Assembly (NCBI RefSeq): GCF_001426245.1
Contig: NZ_LMCM01000007.1
Span: forward strand, 124,001-188,000
Direction: 5' to 3'
From: Phycicoccus sp. Root101
GTDB taxonomy: Bacteria > Actinomycetota > Actinomycetes > Actinomycetales > Dermatophilaceae
Length of the DNA stretch: 64,000 nucleotides
Each line of letters opens with the position of its first letter. Position 1 is the first letter of the stretch. Of this stretch, positions 8,482 to 16,424 are shown one piece after another. The notes below the pieces were generated by a model. That model was given only the letters and a program-made list of their open reading frames with translations. It was not told the DNA's origin and ran no database searches. A program made the position numbers and the translations under genes.

Positions 8482-8760
8482 ATGGGCCCGATGGTGTGGA
8501 GAATCATGGGAACGGGATCCGCGGTGCTGGCCGGCATCGTCGCGAACAAGCTGGTGACGACCATCTGGAAAAAGGCCGGCAAGGACTCGACGCTGGACCC
8601 CCGCGACCCGCGCACGCCGTGGAAGGACGCGGTCGCGTTCGCCGCCCTCACCGGGCTGGCGGCCGGCGCCGCCAAGGTCGCGATGACCCGCAAGGCCGCC
8701 CAGTACTACGAGAAGTCGGCCGGCCACCTCCCCCAGGCCATGCAGGACGGCGAGGCCTGA
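8482..8760 (+). CDS. DUF4235 small membrane-associated protein
   Basis: 92 aa. MGPMVWRIMGTGSAVLAGIVANKLVTTIWKK forms one hydrophobic helix ending in a basic patch; a DPRDPRTPWKDA segment and a second Ala/Gly-rich helix follow. This matches DUF4235, an actinobacterial family of unknown function. The ATG is preceded by TGGAGG. It is divergent from the thiamine transporter operon and appears to stand alone. Confidence 0.85.
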   Translation: MGPMVWRIMGTGSAVLAGIVANKLVTTIWKKAGKDSTLDPRDPRTPWKDAVAFAALTGLAAGAAKVAMTRKAAQYYEKSAGHLPQAMQDGEA

Positions 8761-8778
8761 CAGGCGTCCGGACCCCGC

Positions 8779-8814
8779 GACCGGCGCCACGACCGGCGCC
8801 ACGACCAGCGCCGC
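8779..8814 (+). repeat. Three 12-bp tandem repeats between convergent genes
   Basis: GACCGGCGCCAC occurs twice in a row, followed by GACCAGCGCCGC. The array sits in the 66 bp between the ends of the DUF4235 gene and map. No function is evident; slippage in GC-rich DNA is enough to explain it. Confidence 0.6.
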
Positions 8815-8826
8815 GTCAGGCGTCCC

Positions 8827-9606
8827 TCAGTTGGCCACCCGCGGCAGCGTGAGGACCTCGGCGCCGTGCTCGGTGATCGCGATGGTGTGCTCGCTGTGCG
8901 CGGTCCGGCAGCCGGTGGCGCTCTTCAGCGTCCACCCGTCGGCATCCGTGACCAGCTCGTCGGTGTCGGCCATCACCCACGGCTCGAGTGCCAGCAGCAG
9001 CCCGGGGCGCAGGGTGTAGCCACGTCCGGGCCGACCGGCGTTCGCGACGTGCGGGTCCTGGTGCATCGTCGAACCCACCCCGTGGCCGCCGAACTGCGTG
9101 TTGACCGAGTAGCCGGACGCCCGGAGGCTCGAGCCGATCGCGTGGGAGAGGTCCCCGATCCGGGCGCCCGGGCTGGCGACGGCGATCCCGGCCGCGAGGG
9201 CCCGCTCGGTCGCGTCGATGAGCGCCAGGCTCTCGGCCGGCTGGGAGTCGCCGACGACGAAGCTGATCGCGGAGTCCGCGACGATCCCGCCCAGCGACAC
9301 GGCGAGGTCGAGCGAGACGAGGTCGCCGTCCGCCAGCACGAGGTCGCGCGGGAGGCCGTGCAGCACCGCGTCGTTCACCGAGGTGCAGATGTAGTGGCCG
9401 AAGGGACCGCGTCCGAAGGACGGCGCGTAGTCGACGTAGCAGGACACCGCGCCGGCCTCGAGGATCATCGCCTTGGCCCACCGGTCGATGTCGAGCAGGT
9501 TGGTCCCGACCGCGCTGCGCGACCTCAGGGTCTGCAGGATGTCCGCGACGAGGGCACCGGGTTCCCTGGCCCGGACGAGCTGGGTGGGGCTGAGGATCTC
9601 GATCAT
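8827..9606 (-). CDS. map: Type I methionine aminopeptidase
   Basis: 259 aa from the ATG at 9606, which has GGAAAGG upstream; an in-frame TTG at 9630 would add eight residues. It removes N-terminal Met from new proteins. Metal-ligand motifs of the MAP fold are visible: SLDLAVSLGGIVADSA contributes the two Asp ligands, GHGVGSTMH the His, and the Glu ligands fall in LALEPWV and TAHSEHT. Actinobacteria often have two map genes; this short form, divergent from an XRE regulator rather than beside secY/infA, is the accessory type. Confidence 0.9.
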   Translation of the reverse strand: MIEILSPTQLVRAREPGALVADILQTLRSRSAVGTNLLDIDRWAKAMILEAGAVSCYVDYAPSFGRGPFGHYICTSVNDAVLHGLPRDLVLADGDLVSLDLAVSLGGIVADSAISFVVGDSQPAESLALIDATERALAAGIAVASPGARIGDLSHAIGSSLRASGYSVNTQFGGHGVGSTMHQDPHVANAGRPGRGYTLRPGLLLALEPWVMADTDELVTDADGWTLKSATGCRTAHSEHTIAITEHGAEVLTLPRVAN

Positions 9607-9634
9607 GCGCGGCCTTTCCGGAACATCCAATAAC

Positions 9635-9671
9635 TATCCCGGTAATGATATCCCGGTATTAGTATCCGACC
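9635..9671. promoter_or_regulatory. Phased direct repeats between map and the XRE regulator
   Basis: TATCCCGGTA occurs exactly at 9635-9644 and 9649-9658, and a weaker copy (TATCC) starts at 9663, giving a 14-bp period. The block covers both divergent promoters: TAGTAT at 9660-9665 serves the regulator, and a minus-strand TAGTTA-like -10 serves map. It is AT-rich compared with its surroundings. The likely ligand is the XRE protein itself. Confidence 0.65.
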
Positions 9672-9962
9672 ATGGTCAGGTTGCCACTCACCCCCGCCGA
9701 GGTCGAACGCGGGCAGCGTCTCGGCGCCCTGCTGCGTCGGGCCCGAGGAGACCGCCCGATGCTCGAGACGGCCCTCGACGCCCACCTCTCGCCGGAGACG
9801 CTGCGCAAGATCGAGTCGGGACGCGTCGCCACACCGGCGTTCCCGACCATCGCGGCGATCGCGGACGTCCTCGGCCTGTCGCTCGACGCCGTGTGGGCCG
9901 AGGTCAACGGTGCCGACGGCGTCGCCCCTGCCGCCCGACGGCGCGACCGACTGGCGTCGTAG
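9672..9962 (+). CDS. Small XRE-family DNA-binding regulator
   Basis: 96 aa. A helix-turn-helix of the Cro/XRE type spans about residues 15-75: RGQRLGALLRRAR, then ETALDAHLSPETLRKIESGR, then FPTIAAIADVLGLSLDAVW. The C-terminus is short and basic, with no ligand domain. TAGTAT lies exactly 6 nt before the ATG, so the mRNA is probably leaderless. The gene diverges from map over phased repeats, suggesting that it controls itself and map. Confidence 0.85.
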   Translation: MVRLPLTPAEVERGQRLGALLRRARGDRPMLETALDAHLSPETLRKIESGRVATPAFPTIAAIADVLGLSLDAVWAEVNGADGVAPAARRRDRLAS

Positions 9963-10026
9963 ACCGGCTCGCGACCGGGACCGGCTGGCGACCTGGAGCG
10001 GTTGGCGTCCCGAGGTCGGCTGGCGG

Positions 10027-10410
10027 TCACTGCGCGAGCAGGTCCTCGCGACCGAACATCGCCGCCGTGGCCCTGGCGCTCGGCGTCCCGAGGTCGGGAT
10101 CGGCGCCGTGCTCCAGCAGGGCCTGCACCACCTCGTCCTCACCCTTGAAGACCGCCCCGGCCAGCGGCGTCTGACCGCGGTCGTTGGTCCGGTCGACGTC
10201 GGCGCCGGCCGCCGCGAGGCCGAGCACGGCATCGGCGTGACCGTGGTAGGCGGCGAGCATCAGGAGCGTGTTGCCGCTCGCGTCCGTGAGGTCGACCGGC
10301 ACCCCGGCCGCGACGTAGGCGAGCAGGCGCGGGGTGTCGCCGTGCCGGGCGAAGTCGAAGCAGGCGTGCGCGACCTCGACGAGCTCGGGGGCGGGCTCGG
10401 GCCCGCTCAT
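10027..10410 (-). CDS. Ankyrin repeat protein coupled to the hut operon
   Basis: 127 aa made of ankyrin repeats, e.g. [28 protein letters not shown] and [28 protein letters not shown], with a capping segment on each side. No catalytic residues, signal peptide or membrane segment. The ATG overlaps the hutI stop by 4 bp (ATGA), making it the last cistron of the operon that also carries the M20 amidohydrolase and hutF. Ankyrin repeats bind proteins, so a partner among Hut enzymes or a stress enzyme is possible, but nothing in the sequence identifies it. Confidence 0.88.
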   Translation of the reverse strand: MSGPEPAPELVEVAHACFDFARHGDTPRLLAYVAAGVPVDLTDASGNTLLMLAAYHGHADAVLGLAAAGADVDRTNDRGQTPLAGAVFKGEDEVVQALLEHGADPDLGTPSARATAAMFGREDLLAQ

Positions 10411-11606
10411 CCCGCCACCCCCGTGGACGCGCCGGAGAGGTCCAGGGCCCGCGCGATGGGCACGCCGGCGCGGTAGGACAGGTGGACGTGGGAGGGGGCG
10501 TCGAGCACGGTGAGGTCAGCTCTCCCACCCACGACGATCCGTCCGATGTCGCTGCGGCGCAACGACTTCGCCGAGCCGGCGGTCGCGGCATACACGGCCT
10601 CACCGGGGGTGAGGCCCATCTCTCGGACGGCCAGGGCGATGACGAACGGCATCGACGACGAGTAGCAGGTGCCCGGGTTGCAGTCCGTGGCGAGGGCGAT
10701 GTCGACACCGGCACGCAGCAGGCCGGCGGCGTCCGGGTAGGGCGACCGGGTCGAGAACTCCACGCCGGGCAGGAGCGTCGCCACCGTGGTGCCCACCGCG
10801 TCGGCGAGGGCGGTGACGTCGTCGTCGGACAGGTGGGTGCAGTGGTCGACGCTGGCGGCGCCGAGCTCGACGGCGAGCTGGACACCCGGGCCCGGACCCA
10901 GCTGGTTGCCGTGGACGCGCAGCCCCAGCCCGGCCTCCCGCCCGGCGAGCAGGACGGCGCGCGCCTCCTCCGCGGTGAAGGCGTGGGCCGAGTGCGGCTC
11001 GCAGAACACGTCGACCCACCGCGCGTGCGGTGCCGCCGCCGTGAGCATCGGCCCGGTGACGAGCTCGAGGTATGCCGCGCGGTCGGCGGCGTACTCGGCG
11101 GGCACCACGTGCGCCCCCAGGAACGTCGTCTCGGTCGTGAACTCCGAGGCGATGCGCAGGGCGCGGACCTCGTCCTCCACCGTGAGGCCGTAGCCGCTCT
11201 TGACCTCGACGGTGGTCGTTCCCTGGGCCCGCATCTCGGCGAACCGGGCGGCCACCAGGGCCCTCAGCTCGTCATCGGTGGCGGCCCGGGTCGCCCGGAC
11301 GGAGACACCGATGCCACCGCCGTCGTAGGGCGTCCCCGCCATCCGCGCGGCGAACTCGTCGCCGCGGTCCCCGGCGAAGACGAGGTGCGCGTGCGAGTCG
11401 ACGAACCCCGGGATGACCGCGCGCCCACCGACGTCGACCCGGTGGTCCGCGGCCGGGGCGTCGGTCGCAGTGCCGAGCCACGCGACCAGTCCGTCCTCCA
11501 CGACCACGGCCGCTCCGTGCCGCAGCCCCAGGCGACCGCCGACCGGCCCGTCCATCCCGTCGCACGTGAGGAGCTCACCGATCCCGGTGACGACGGTGCT
11601 GCTCAC
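10407..11606 (-). CDS. hutI: Imidazolonepropionase
   Basis: 399 aa metal-dependent amidohydrolase that opens 4-imidazolone-5-propionate to N-formimino-L-glutamate, the third step of histidine breakdown. Metal and catalytic motifs are [27 protein letters not shown] and [14 protein letters not shown], all characteristic of HutI. The GTG start overlaps the hutF stop by 4 bp (GTGA). The start was chosen for that coupling and because [11 protein letters not shown] begins the conserved beta-sandwich; the longer open frame upstream is a shadow of hutF. Confidence 0.95.
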   Translation of the reverse strand: MSSTVVTGIGELLTCDGMDGPVGGRLGLRHGAAVVVEDGLVAWLGTATDAPAADHRVDVGGRAVIPGFVDSHAHLVFAGDRGDEFAARMAGTPYDGGGIGVSVRATRAATDDELRALVAARFAEMRAQGTTTVEVKSGYGLTVEDEVRALRIASEFTTETTFLGAHVVPAEYAADRAAYLELVTGPMLTAAAPHARWVDVFCEPHSAHAFTAEEARAVLLAGREAGLGLRVHGNQLGPGPGVQLAVELGAASVDHCTHLSDDDVTALADAVGTTVATLLPGVEFSTRSPYPDAAGLLRAGVDIALATDCNPGTCYSSSMPFVIALAVREMGLTPGEAVYAATAGSAKSLRRSDIGRIVVGGRADLTVLDAPSHVHLSYRAGVPIARALDLSGASTGVAG

Positions 11607-12928
11607 CGGTGCTCCCTGACGTCGGCAAGCGCCTTCGAGAGAAGGCCTGCGACGTCCCCGAGCTCGTGGGCGCCGTCGCGCACGACGGCGCGGCCTCCCA
11701 CGACGACGAGGTCGACGTCGGATCGCGTTGCGCTGTAGAGGATCTGGGCCGCCTTGGATCCCACCGTGTTGACGGTGTCGGTGCGCACGAGGACGAAGTC
11801 GGCGACCTGACCCTCGGCGATGTCGCCGATGTCGTTCCAGCCGAGGCTGCGGTACCCGTCGACGCCGGCGGCTCGCAGGAGCTCGTCCCCGGTGAACCGG
11901 CCACGCTCGTTGCTCGTGAGCCGCTCGTGCATCTCCAGGCCGCGGAGCTCCTCGAATGGGTCGATCACCGCGTGCTGGTCGGACCCGAGGGACAACCGCA
12001 CCCCGTGGTCCGCGAGCGTGCGCGCGGGGCCGATCCCGTCGGCGAGGTCGCGCTCGGTCGTCGGGCAGAAGCAGGCCGTCGCCCGCCCGTCGCCGAGGAG
12101 GCGAACGTCCTCGTCGGTGAGGTGGGTCGCGTGGACCGCGGAGAAGCGTTCGTTGACCAGACCCGCCTCGGCGAGCAGCGCGGTGGGGGTGGCGCCGTAG
12201 AACATCTGGGTGGCGAGGTTCTCGGCCGGCTGCTCGCTGACGTGCGCGTGCACGATGCGTCCCCGGGTCACCTGCGCCATGGGTTCGAGCTGGTCGCGCG
12301 GGATGGCGCGCACCGAGTGCACCGCCGCCCCGATGCGGGTGGTCAGGCCCGGCTCGAGGGCCGCGACCCGGGCGGCCCACGCGTCGACGTCACCGTCGGA
12401 GAAGCGCACCTGGACGTCGTCGAGGGGCAGGTGCCCGTCACCCGTCAGTCCTCCGGCGAGGTAGCAGGTGTCGAGCAACGTGAGCCTGATCCCCACCTCC
12501 TGGGCGGCGGAGACCAGGGCGTGACCCATGGCGTTGGGGTCGTCGTACCGCTTGCCGCCCGGTGCGTGGTGCAGGTAGTGGAACTCGCCGACCGCCGTGA
12601 TGCCGGCCAGCGCCATCTCGGCGAAGACCGCCCTGGCGAGGGCGAAGTACGTGTCCGGCGTGAGGTGCCGGGTCACGGCATACATCTGGTCGCGCCACGT
12701 CCAGAAGTTGCCGCCGTCGACGTGCGTGCGGCCGCGCAGCGCGCGGTGGAACGCGTGGCTGTGCGCGTTCGCCAGCCCGGGGAGGACGACGCCGTGGAGC
12801 CGCTCGTCCCCCGGGGCGGGGCGCGCCTTCCGGTGGACGGCGACGAACCGCCCCTCCACCACCTCGAACCGCACGTCGGTCGCCAGTCCCGTGGGCAGCC
12901 AGGCGTGCTCGGCCCAGTAGGTCGTCAT
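11603..12928 (-). CDS. hutF: Formimidoylglutamate deiminase
   Basis: 441 aa amidohydrolase that converts N-formimino-L-glutamate to N-formyl-L-glutamate and ammonia, the five-step branch of histidine degradation. Motifs: [13 protein letters not shown] (metal HxH), [16 protein letters not shown] and [13 protein letters not shown]. The ATG overlaps the stop of the M20 gene (ATGA), and its own stop overlaps the hutI start. Presence of HutF means formylglutamate must be deformylated; no HutG homologue is visible, and the coupled M20 hydrolase is the obvious candidate. Confidence 0.94.
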   Translation of the reverse strand: MTTYWAEHAWLPTGLATDVRFEVVEGRFVAVHRKARPAPGDERLHGVVLPGLANAHSHAFHRALRGRTHVDGGNFWTWRDQMYAVTRHLTPDTYFALARAVFAEMALAGITAVGEFHYLHHAPGGKRYDDPNAMGHALVSAAQEVGIRLTLLDTCYLAGGLTGDGHLPLDDVQVRFSDGDVDAWAARVAALEPGLTTRIGAAVHSVRAIPRDQLEPMAQVTRGRIVHAHVSEQPAENLATQMFYGATPTALLAEAGLVNERFSAVHATHLTDEDVRLLGDGRATACFCPTTERDLADGIGPARTLADHGVRLSLGSDQHAVIDPFEELRGLEMHERLTSNERGRFTGDELLRAAGVDGYRSLGWNDIGDIAEGQVADFVLVRTDTVNTVGSKAAQILYSATRSDVDLVVVGGRAVVRDGAHELGDVAGLLSKALADVREHR

Positions 12929-14133
12929 CCGGCCTCCCCGGCGAGGTCCTCGAGGACGGCGGTGAGGGCGGCGACGCCCTCGAGGCAGTCGGAGGTCTCG
13001 GCGTGCTCCGCGGGCGAGTGGGAGATGCCCGTGGGGTTGCGGACGAAGAGCATCGCCGTGGGCACCCCGGCGTTCGCGAGGATGCCGGCATCGTGCCCGG
13101 CACCGGTGCCGAGCGCCGGTATGCCGCCGAGCCGGGTCGCGATCCGCGCCGAGAGGGACGGGTCGAACGGGGTCGACGGGGTCCAGGACTCCTCCGTCAC
13201 GTGGCCGCCGGCCTGCTCGACCATGCCCTGCACGTCGGCGACCGCACGGCGGACGGCGCGGGGCTTGGCGCCGCGCGCGTCGAGCCAGCCGGTGACCGCA
13301 CTGGGAACGGCGTTGACGCCGCCCGGGACGACGGCGACCTTGCCCACCGTCGCCACGCACCCGTGGTTGATCGCGGCCTCGCGGGCGGCGAGGACGGCCC
13401 CGGCGAACCCCAGCATCGCGTCCTGGCGGTCCTCGAGGCGCGTGGTCCCGGCGTGGTTGGCCTCGCCGGGGAAGTCGAGCCGCCAGCGGCCGTGCGGCCA
13501 GATGTCCGTGCCGACGGCCACCGGCTGGCCGAGGTCGATGAGCCCTCGCCCCTGCTCGACGTGCAGCTCGACGAACGCCCCGATCCTGCCGACCGTCTCG
13601 TCGTCGCGGCCGATCTGGTGCGGGTCGCGCCCGGCGGCGGCGAGCGCGTCGGCCATCGAGGTGCCGTCGGCGTCGGTGAGGCCACGGGCCCGGCGGGCCG
13701 TCATGGCCCCGGTGATGACGCGGGAGCCGGCGCACGCGACACCGAAGCGCGCACCCTCCTCGTCGACGAAGTTGACGATGCCGATGGGGCGGCGCGGAGC
13801 GAACCCGTTGCCCTGCAACGCATCCACGGCAGCAAAGGCGCTCACCACACCGAGTGGACCGTCGAAGGCACCACCATCGGGGACGCTGTCGAGGTGGGAG
13901 CCGGTGACGACACCCTTGTCACCGTCGCGGACCGCCTGGTCGGGGTCGCCCCACCAGGCCCACTGGTTGCCCATCCGGTCCTCGGTGAGGTCGAGTCCAC
14001 GGCGGGTCGCCTCCGCGGCGAACCACTCGCGAAGGTCGTGGTCCTCGCGCGTCCAGGCGAAGCGCCGGTAGCCACCGGAGGCCGCACTGCGCCCCACGGG
14101 CTGCAGGTCGGCCCACATCGACTCGAAGCTCAC
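12925..14133 (-). CDS. M20-family amidohydrolase in the hut operon (annotated class: allantoate amidohydrolase / N-carbamoyl amino acid hydrolase)
   Basis: 402 aa. The di-metal M20 signature is intact: GSHLDSVPDGGAFDGPLGV (His, Asp), VDEEGARFG (Glu), ELHVEQG (His) and a C-terminal SHSPAEH (His). The dimerisation domain contains FPGEANHAGTT. Family members hydrolyse N-carbamoyl or ureido bonds. It is the first gene of an operon with hutF and hutI, each pair overlapping by 4 bp, and a hut-type palindrome lies upstream. From this context it may act as N-formylglutamate deformylase in place of HutG; that is inference. The GTG start was chosen because homologous sequence begins at SFESMWADL. Confidence 0.85.
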   Translation of the reverse strand: MSFESMWADLQPVGRSAASGGYRRFAWTREDHDLREWFAAEATRRGLDLTEDRMGNQWAWWGDPDQAVRDGDKGVVTGSHLDSVPDGGAFDGPLGVVSAFAAVDALQGNGFAPRRPIGIVNFVDEEGARFGVACAGSRVITGAMTARRARGLTDADGTSMADALAAAGRDPHQIGRDDETVGRIGAFVELHVEQGRGLIDLGQPVAVGTDIWPHGRWRLDFPGEANHAGTTRLEDRQDAMLGFAGAVLAAREAAINHGCVATVGKVAVVPGGVNAVPSAVTGWLDARGAKPRAVRRAVADVQGMVEQAGGHVTEESWTPSTPFDPSLSARIATRLGGIPALGTGAGHDAGILANAGVPTAMLFVRNPTGISHSPAEHAETSDCLEGVAALTAVLEDLAGEAG

Positions 14134-14240
14134 GCTGCCCTCTCGACTCCGGTGCTCGGCTGGCTGGTCGGCCTCGGACCGACGACCTGACCATTCCACA
14201 CCCCACGGGCCGGCGCCGACCGGGGCGGCACCGGCAATGT

Positions 14241-14256
14241 GTCTCGGATGGGAGAC
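14241..14256. promoter_or_regulatory. hut palindrome, copy 1 (upstream of the M20-hutF-hutI operon)
   Basis: GTCTCGGATGGGAGAC, 108 bp before the GTG of the M20 gene. It is nearly identical to the palindrome upstream of hutH (19792-19807). The core TCT-N3-AT-N3-AGA has the same layout as the 14-bp motif I recall for HutR, the IclR-type regulator of hut genes in Corynebacterium resistens. Confidence 0.7.
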
Positions 14257-14258
14257 TT

Positions 14259-14651
14259 CTACGACTCGAGCGAGCTGATGTCGGAGGGCACGTCGACCGC
14301 GTGCTGCTGCAGCACCGCGAGCGGCACCAGGGTCAGCACCGACTCGTGGGTGGAGGCGAGGACCACGGGAGCACCCACACCGTCGCTGAAGGCCCGGGCC
14401 CAGTTCAGGGCCGTGACGCACCAGCGGTCCCCCGGCACCAGGCCGGGGAAGCCGTACTCGGGCATGGGGTTGGACAGGTCGTTGCCGATACCGCGCTGGT
14501 GCTCGAGGAACTCCGCGGTCGCCACCGCGCAGATGGTGTGGCTGCCGAGGTCCTCGGCGCCGGTGCGACAGCACCCGTCCCGGAAGAAGCCGGTCATGGG
14601 CTCGGTGCCGCAGGGCTCCAGGTCGCCACCGAGGACGTTGCGCTCGTTCAC
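14259..14651 (-). CDS. DUF2237 family protein
   Basis: 130 aa from a GTG. Starts NERNVLGGDLEPCGTEPMTGFFRDGCC and contains RTGAEDLGSHTICAVAT and GFPGLVPGDRWC; these Cys-bearing motifs define DUF2237, a small cytosolic family of unknown activity. Four or five conserved Cys suggest metal or redox chemistry. The first codons are preceded by CATGCT with a 6 nt spacer and no ribosome site, and the gene is divergent from ybaK. It separates the two hut operons but has no known link to histidine. Confidence 0.85.
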   Translation of the reverse strand: MNERNVLGGDLEPCGTEPMTGFFRDGCCRTGAEDLGSHTICAVATAEFLEHQRGIGNDLSNPMPEYGFPGLVPGDRWCVTALNWARAFSDGVGAPVVLASTHESVLTLVPLAVLQQHAVDVPSDISSLES

Positions 14652-14657
14652 CGCCCC

Positions 14658-14663
14658 AGCATG
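14658..14663 (-). promoter_or_regulatory. -10-like CATGCT, leaderless start of the DUF2237 gene
   Basis: CATGCT matches TAnnnT except for its first base and lies exactly 6 nt before the GTG. Confidence 0.4.
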
Positions 14664-14690
14664 GCACCCCCGCCCCGGCGGCAGGAGACC

Positions 14691-14696
14691 TAGGCT
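14691..14696 (+). promoter_or_regulatory. -10 hexamer TAGGCT, leaderless start of ybaK
   Basis: TAGGCT, then GGCTCC, then the ATG: a 6 nt spacer with no room for a ribosome site. Confidence 0.6.
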
Positions 14697-14702
14697 GGCT
14701 CC

Positions 14703-15179
14703 ATGAGTGACGACGGTGCCCAGCGCGCGGCTCAGGCGCTGGCCGACAGCGGGATCGAGCACACCCTGACCAGGCACGGGCGGGTCGGGTCCCTCGAGGA
14801 GGCCGCTGCCGCCCGCGGCGTCGAACCGCACGACATCATCAAGACGCTGGTCGTGCGCCGGGCCGAGGACGACTACCTCTTCGTGCTCGTGCCGGGCGGG
14901 CGCGAGATCTCGTGGCCCAAGCTGCGGGCGCTGCTCGGTGTCAACCGGATGTCGATGCCCGATGCCGCCACGGCCAAGGACGTCACCGGCTACGAGCGCG
15001 GCACCATCACGCCGTTCGGCTCGACCACCGCCTGGCCGGTCGTCGCCGATGCGACGGTGGCCGGCCGGCTCGTGTCGATCGGTGCGGGGGCCCACGGGGT
15101 GGCGGCCACCGCGCAGGCGGACGACATCGTCGAGGCCCTGGGCGCGCAGGTGGCCGACGTCACCGAGCCAGCCGGCTGA
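14703..15179 (+). CDS. ybaK: YbaK/EbsC-type aminoacyl-tRNA deacylase (Cys-tRNA(Pro) editing)
   Basis: 158 aa single-domain YbaK/ProX-like editing protein. The family hydrolyses mischarged tRNA, classically Cys-tRNA(Pro). Visible family motifs: KTLVVR with the conserved Lys (residue 46), FVLVPGGREIS, DVTGYERGTITPFG (GxxxGxxxPxG) and VSIGAGAHGV (the G-G-x-x-G element). It stands alone between two minus-strand genes. The convergent gene downstream starts its stop codon only 22 bp away. Confidence 0.9.
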   Translation: MSDDGAQRAAQALADSGIEHTLTRHGRVGSLEEAAAARGVEPHDIIKTLVVRRAEDDYLFVLVPGGREISWPKLRALLGVNRMSMPDAATAKDVTGYERGTITPFGSTTAWPVVADATVAGRLVSIGAGAHGVAATAQADDIVEALGAQVADVTEPAG

Positions 15180-15201
15180 CCGATCCGGTCCCGGCTGCCC
15201 C

Positions 15202-16350
15202 TCAGGGGCGGACGAACCGCATACCGCTGAGGGTGCGCGAGTAGGGGTAGACCTCCTCGACGTCGCGCTGCCCCGGTGGCCTGGACCGGTCGTAGCTGGC
15301 CCGCACCTGCGTTGTGACCGTCCCGGTGGCGGTGTCGACCGTGACGAGGCGCACCGGGTTGGTGTCGGGGGCGTGCATGGCCTGCAGGAACATCGCGACC
15401 GGGTGGCCGTCGGCGGCCGGGGTCGTCTCGCTCACGACCTGGCCGGTGTGGCCCGAGAAGGTCATGACGACGTTCGGGTACGGCTTGAGCGCGTCCCAGA
15501 GCTGCTGGGGACTGGTCGCGCCGTACCCGCCGTTGGTCTGCGAGATCGACCCGTCGCCCTCGAGGAACATGTGGGTCAGCACGATGACGTTGTCCTTCGG
15601 GTGCGCGGCCACGACCCCCGTGGCCCACTGCACGATCTCGGGTCGCGGCCAGAGCTCGAGGCTGAGCACGAGCCAGTCCACCCCGCCCGCGCGGAACGTG
15701 CGGTAGCCGTTGTCCGACTTCCCCGGCTCGGCCAGTCCGGTGAAGCCGAAGTAGCTCGGCGGGTAGTACTGGTTCCACAGGGTCGTGTCGCGGACGGTCG
15801 TGGCGGTGTCGGCACCGGGGCAGGCCGAACCGCCCTCGCAGACCGCCGCGGTGTCGTGGTTGCCGGGCGAGGCGATGAACGGGATCCCGGCAGCCCCCAG
15901 CGCCTTGAACCGTGTGCTCATGCTGACCCACTGCTGGTGGTCCGGGGTGTCCCAGTCCTGGACGTCGCCGCTGTGCAGGACCCACTGGAGGTTGAGCTGG
16001 TCGCGGTGCTGCACGAGCCACGCGATCCGGGTGTCCGTCCGCGGGTCGTCGGCCTTGACCTCGGGCTGGGTGTCGGGGATGACGGCGAACGTGAAGGTCG
16101 TCGCCGGGTCGCCCACCGTGGGCACCGGCGCGGAGGGGGTCGGGGGTTCGACCGTCGAGGTGCCGTAGGTCGAGCTGCCCTTGCCGGCCACCGCCACGCT
16201 CGGCGCAGACGTCACCGCGCCAGCGGCCTTCGACGTCGAGCCCGTGCAGGCGCCGAGCGCGAGGACGGCCCCGACGAGGGCCGCGACCACCGGTGCCGGG
16301 GCAGGCCGGCGGACCGCCTCGAACCGTGCCTGTCGTCCCAGTGCCCTCAC
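15202..16350 (-). CDS. Secreted lipoprotein metallophosphoesterase
   Basis: 382 aa from the GTG at 16350; an ATG frame start at 16392 would put 14 residues inside a perfect hairpin and is less likely. The N-terminus is a lipoprotein signal ending LVGAVLALGAC, so the mature protein is anchored outside the membrane. The calcineurin-like fold is complete: VIPDTQ, LHSGDVQDW, SPGNHD, LTHMF and SGHTGQ carry the metal ligands. Two Cys flank a short loop (VCEGGSACPG). The substrate is unknown. The likely -10 (TACGCT) lies within the right edge of the hutU terminator hairpin. Confidence 0.87.
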   Translation of the reverse strand: MRALGRQARFEAVRRPAPAPVVAALVGAVLALGACTGSTSKAAGAVTSAPSVAVAGKGSSTYGTSTVEPPTPSAPVPTVGDPATTFTFAVIPDTQPEVKADDPRTDTRIAWLVQHRDQLNLQWVLHSGDVQDWDTPDHQQWVSMSTRFKALGAAGIPFIASPGNHDTAAVCEGGSACPGADTATTVRDTTLWNQYYPPSYFGFTGLAEPGKSDNGYRTFRAGGVDWLVLSLELWPRPEIVQWATGVVAAHPKDNVIVLTHMFLEGDGSISQTNGGYGATSPQQLWDALKPYPNVVMTFSGHTGQVVSETTPAADGHPVAMFLQAMHAPDTNPVRLVTVDTATGTVTTQVRASYDRSRPPGQRDVEEVYPYSRTLSGMRFVRP

Positions 16351-16364
16351 CCCCGTCCAGCGAG

Positions 16365-16395
16365 CGTATGCCGCGTGGTCACCACGCGGCATACG
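16365..16395 (-). terminator. Perfect hairpin after hutU
   Basis: 15-bp perfect arms with a single central base (left arm CGTATGCCGCGTGGT). It lies 30 bp past the hutU stop and ahead of the next minus-strand gene, so it probably ends the hutHU transcript. There is no T-run, as is common in high-GC actinobacteria. Confidence 0.7.
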
Positions 16396-16424
16396 TCGCC
16401 TGACGTAGGTCGTGGACGGGCTGG

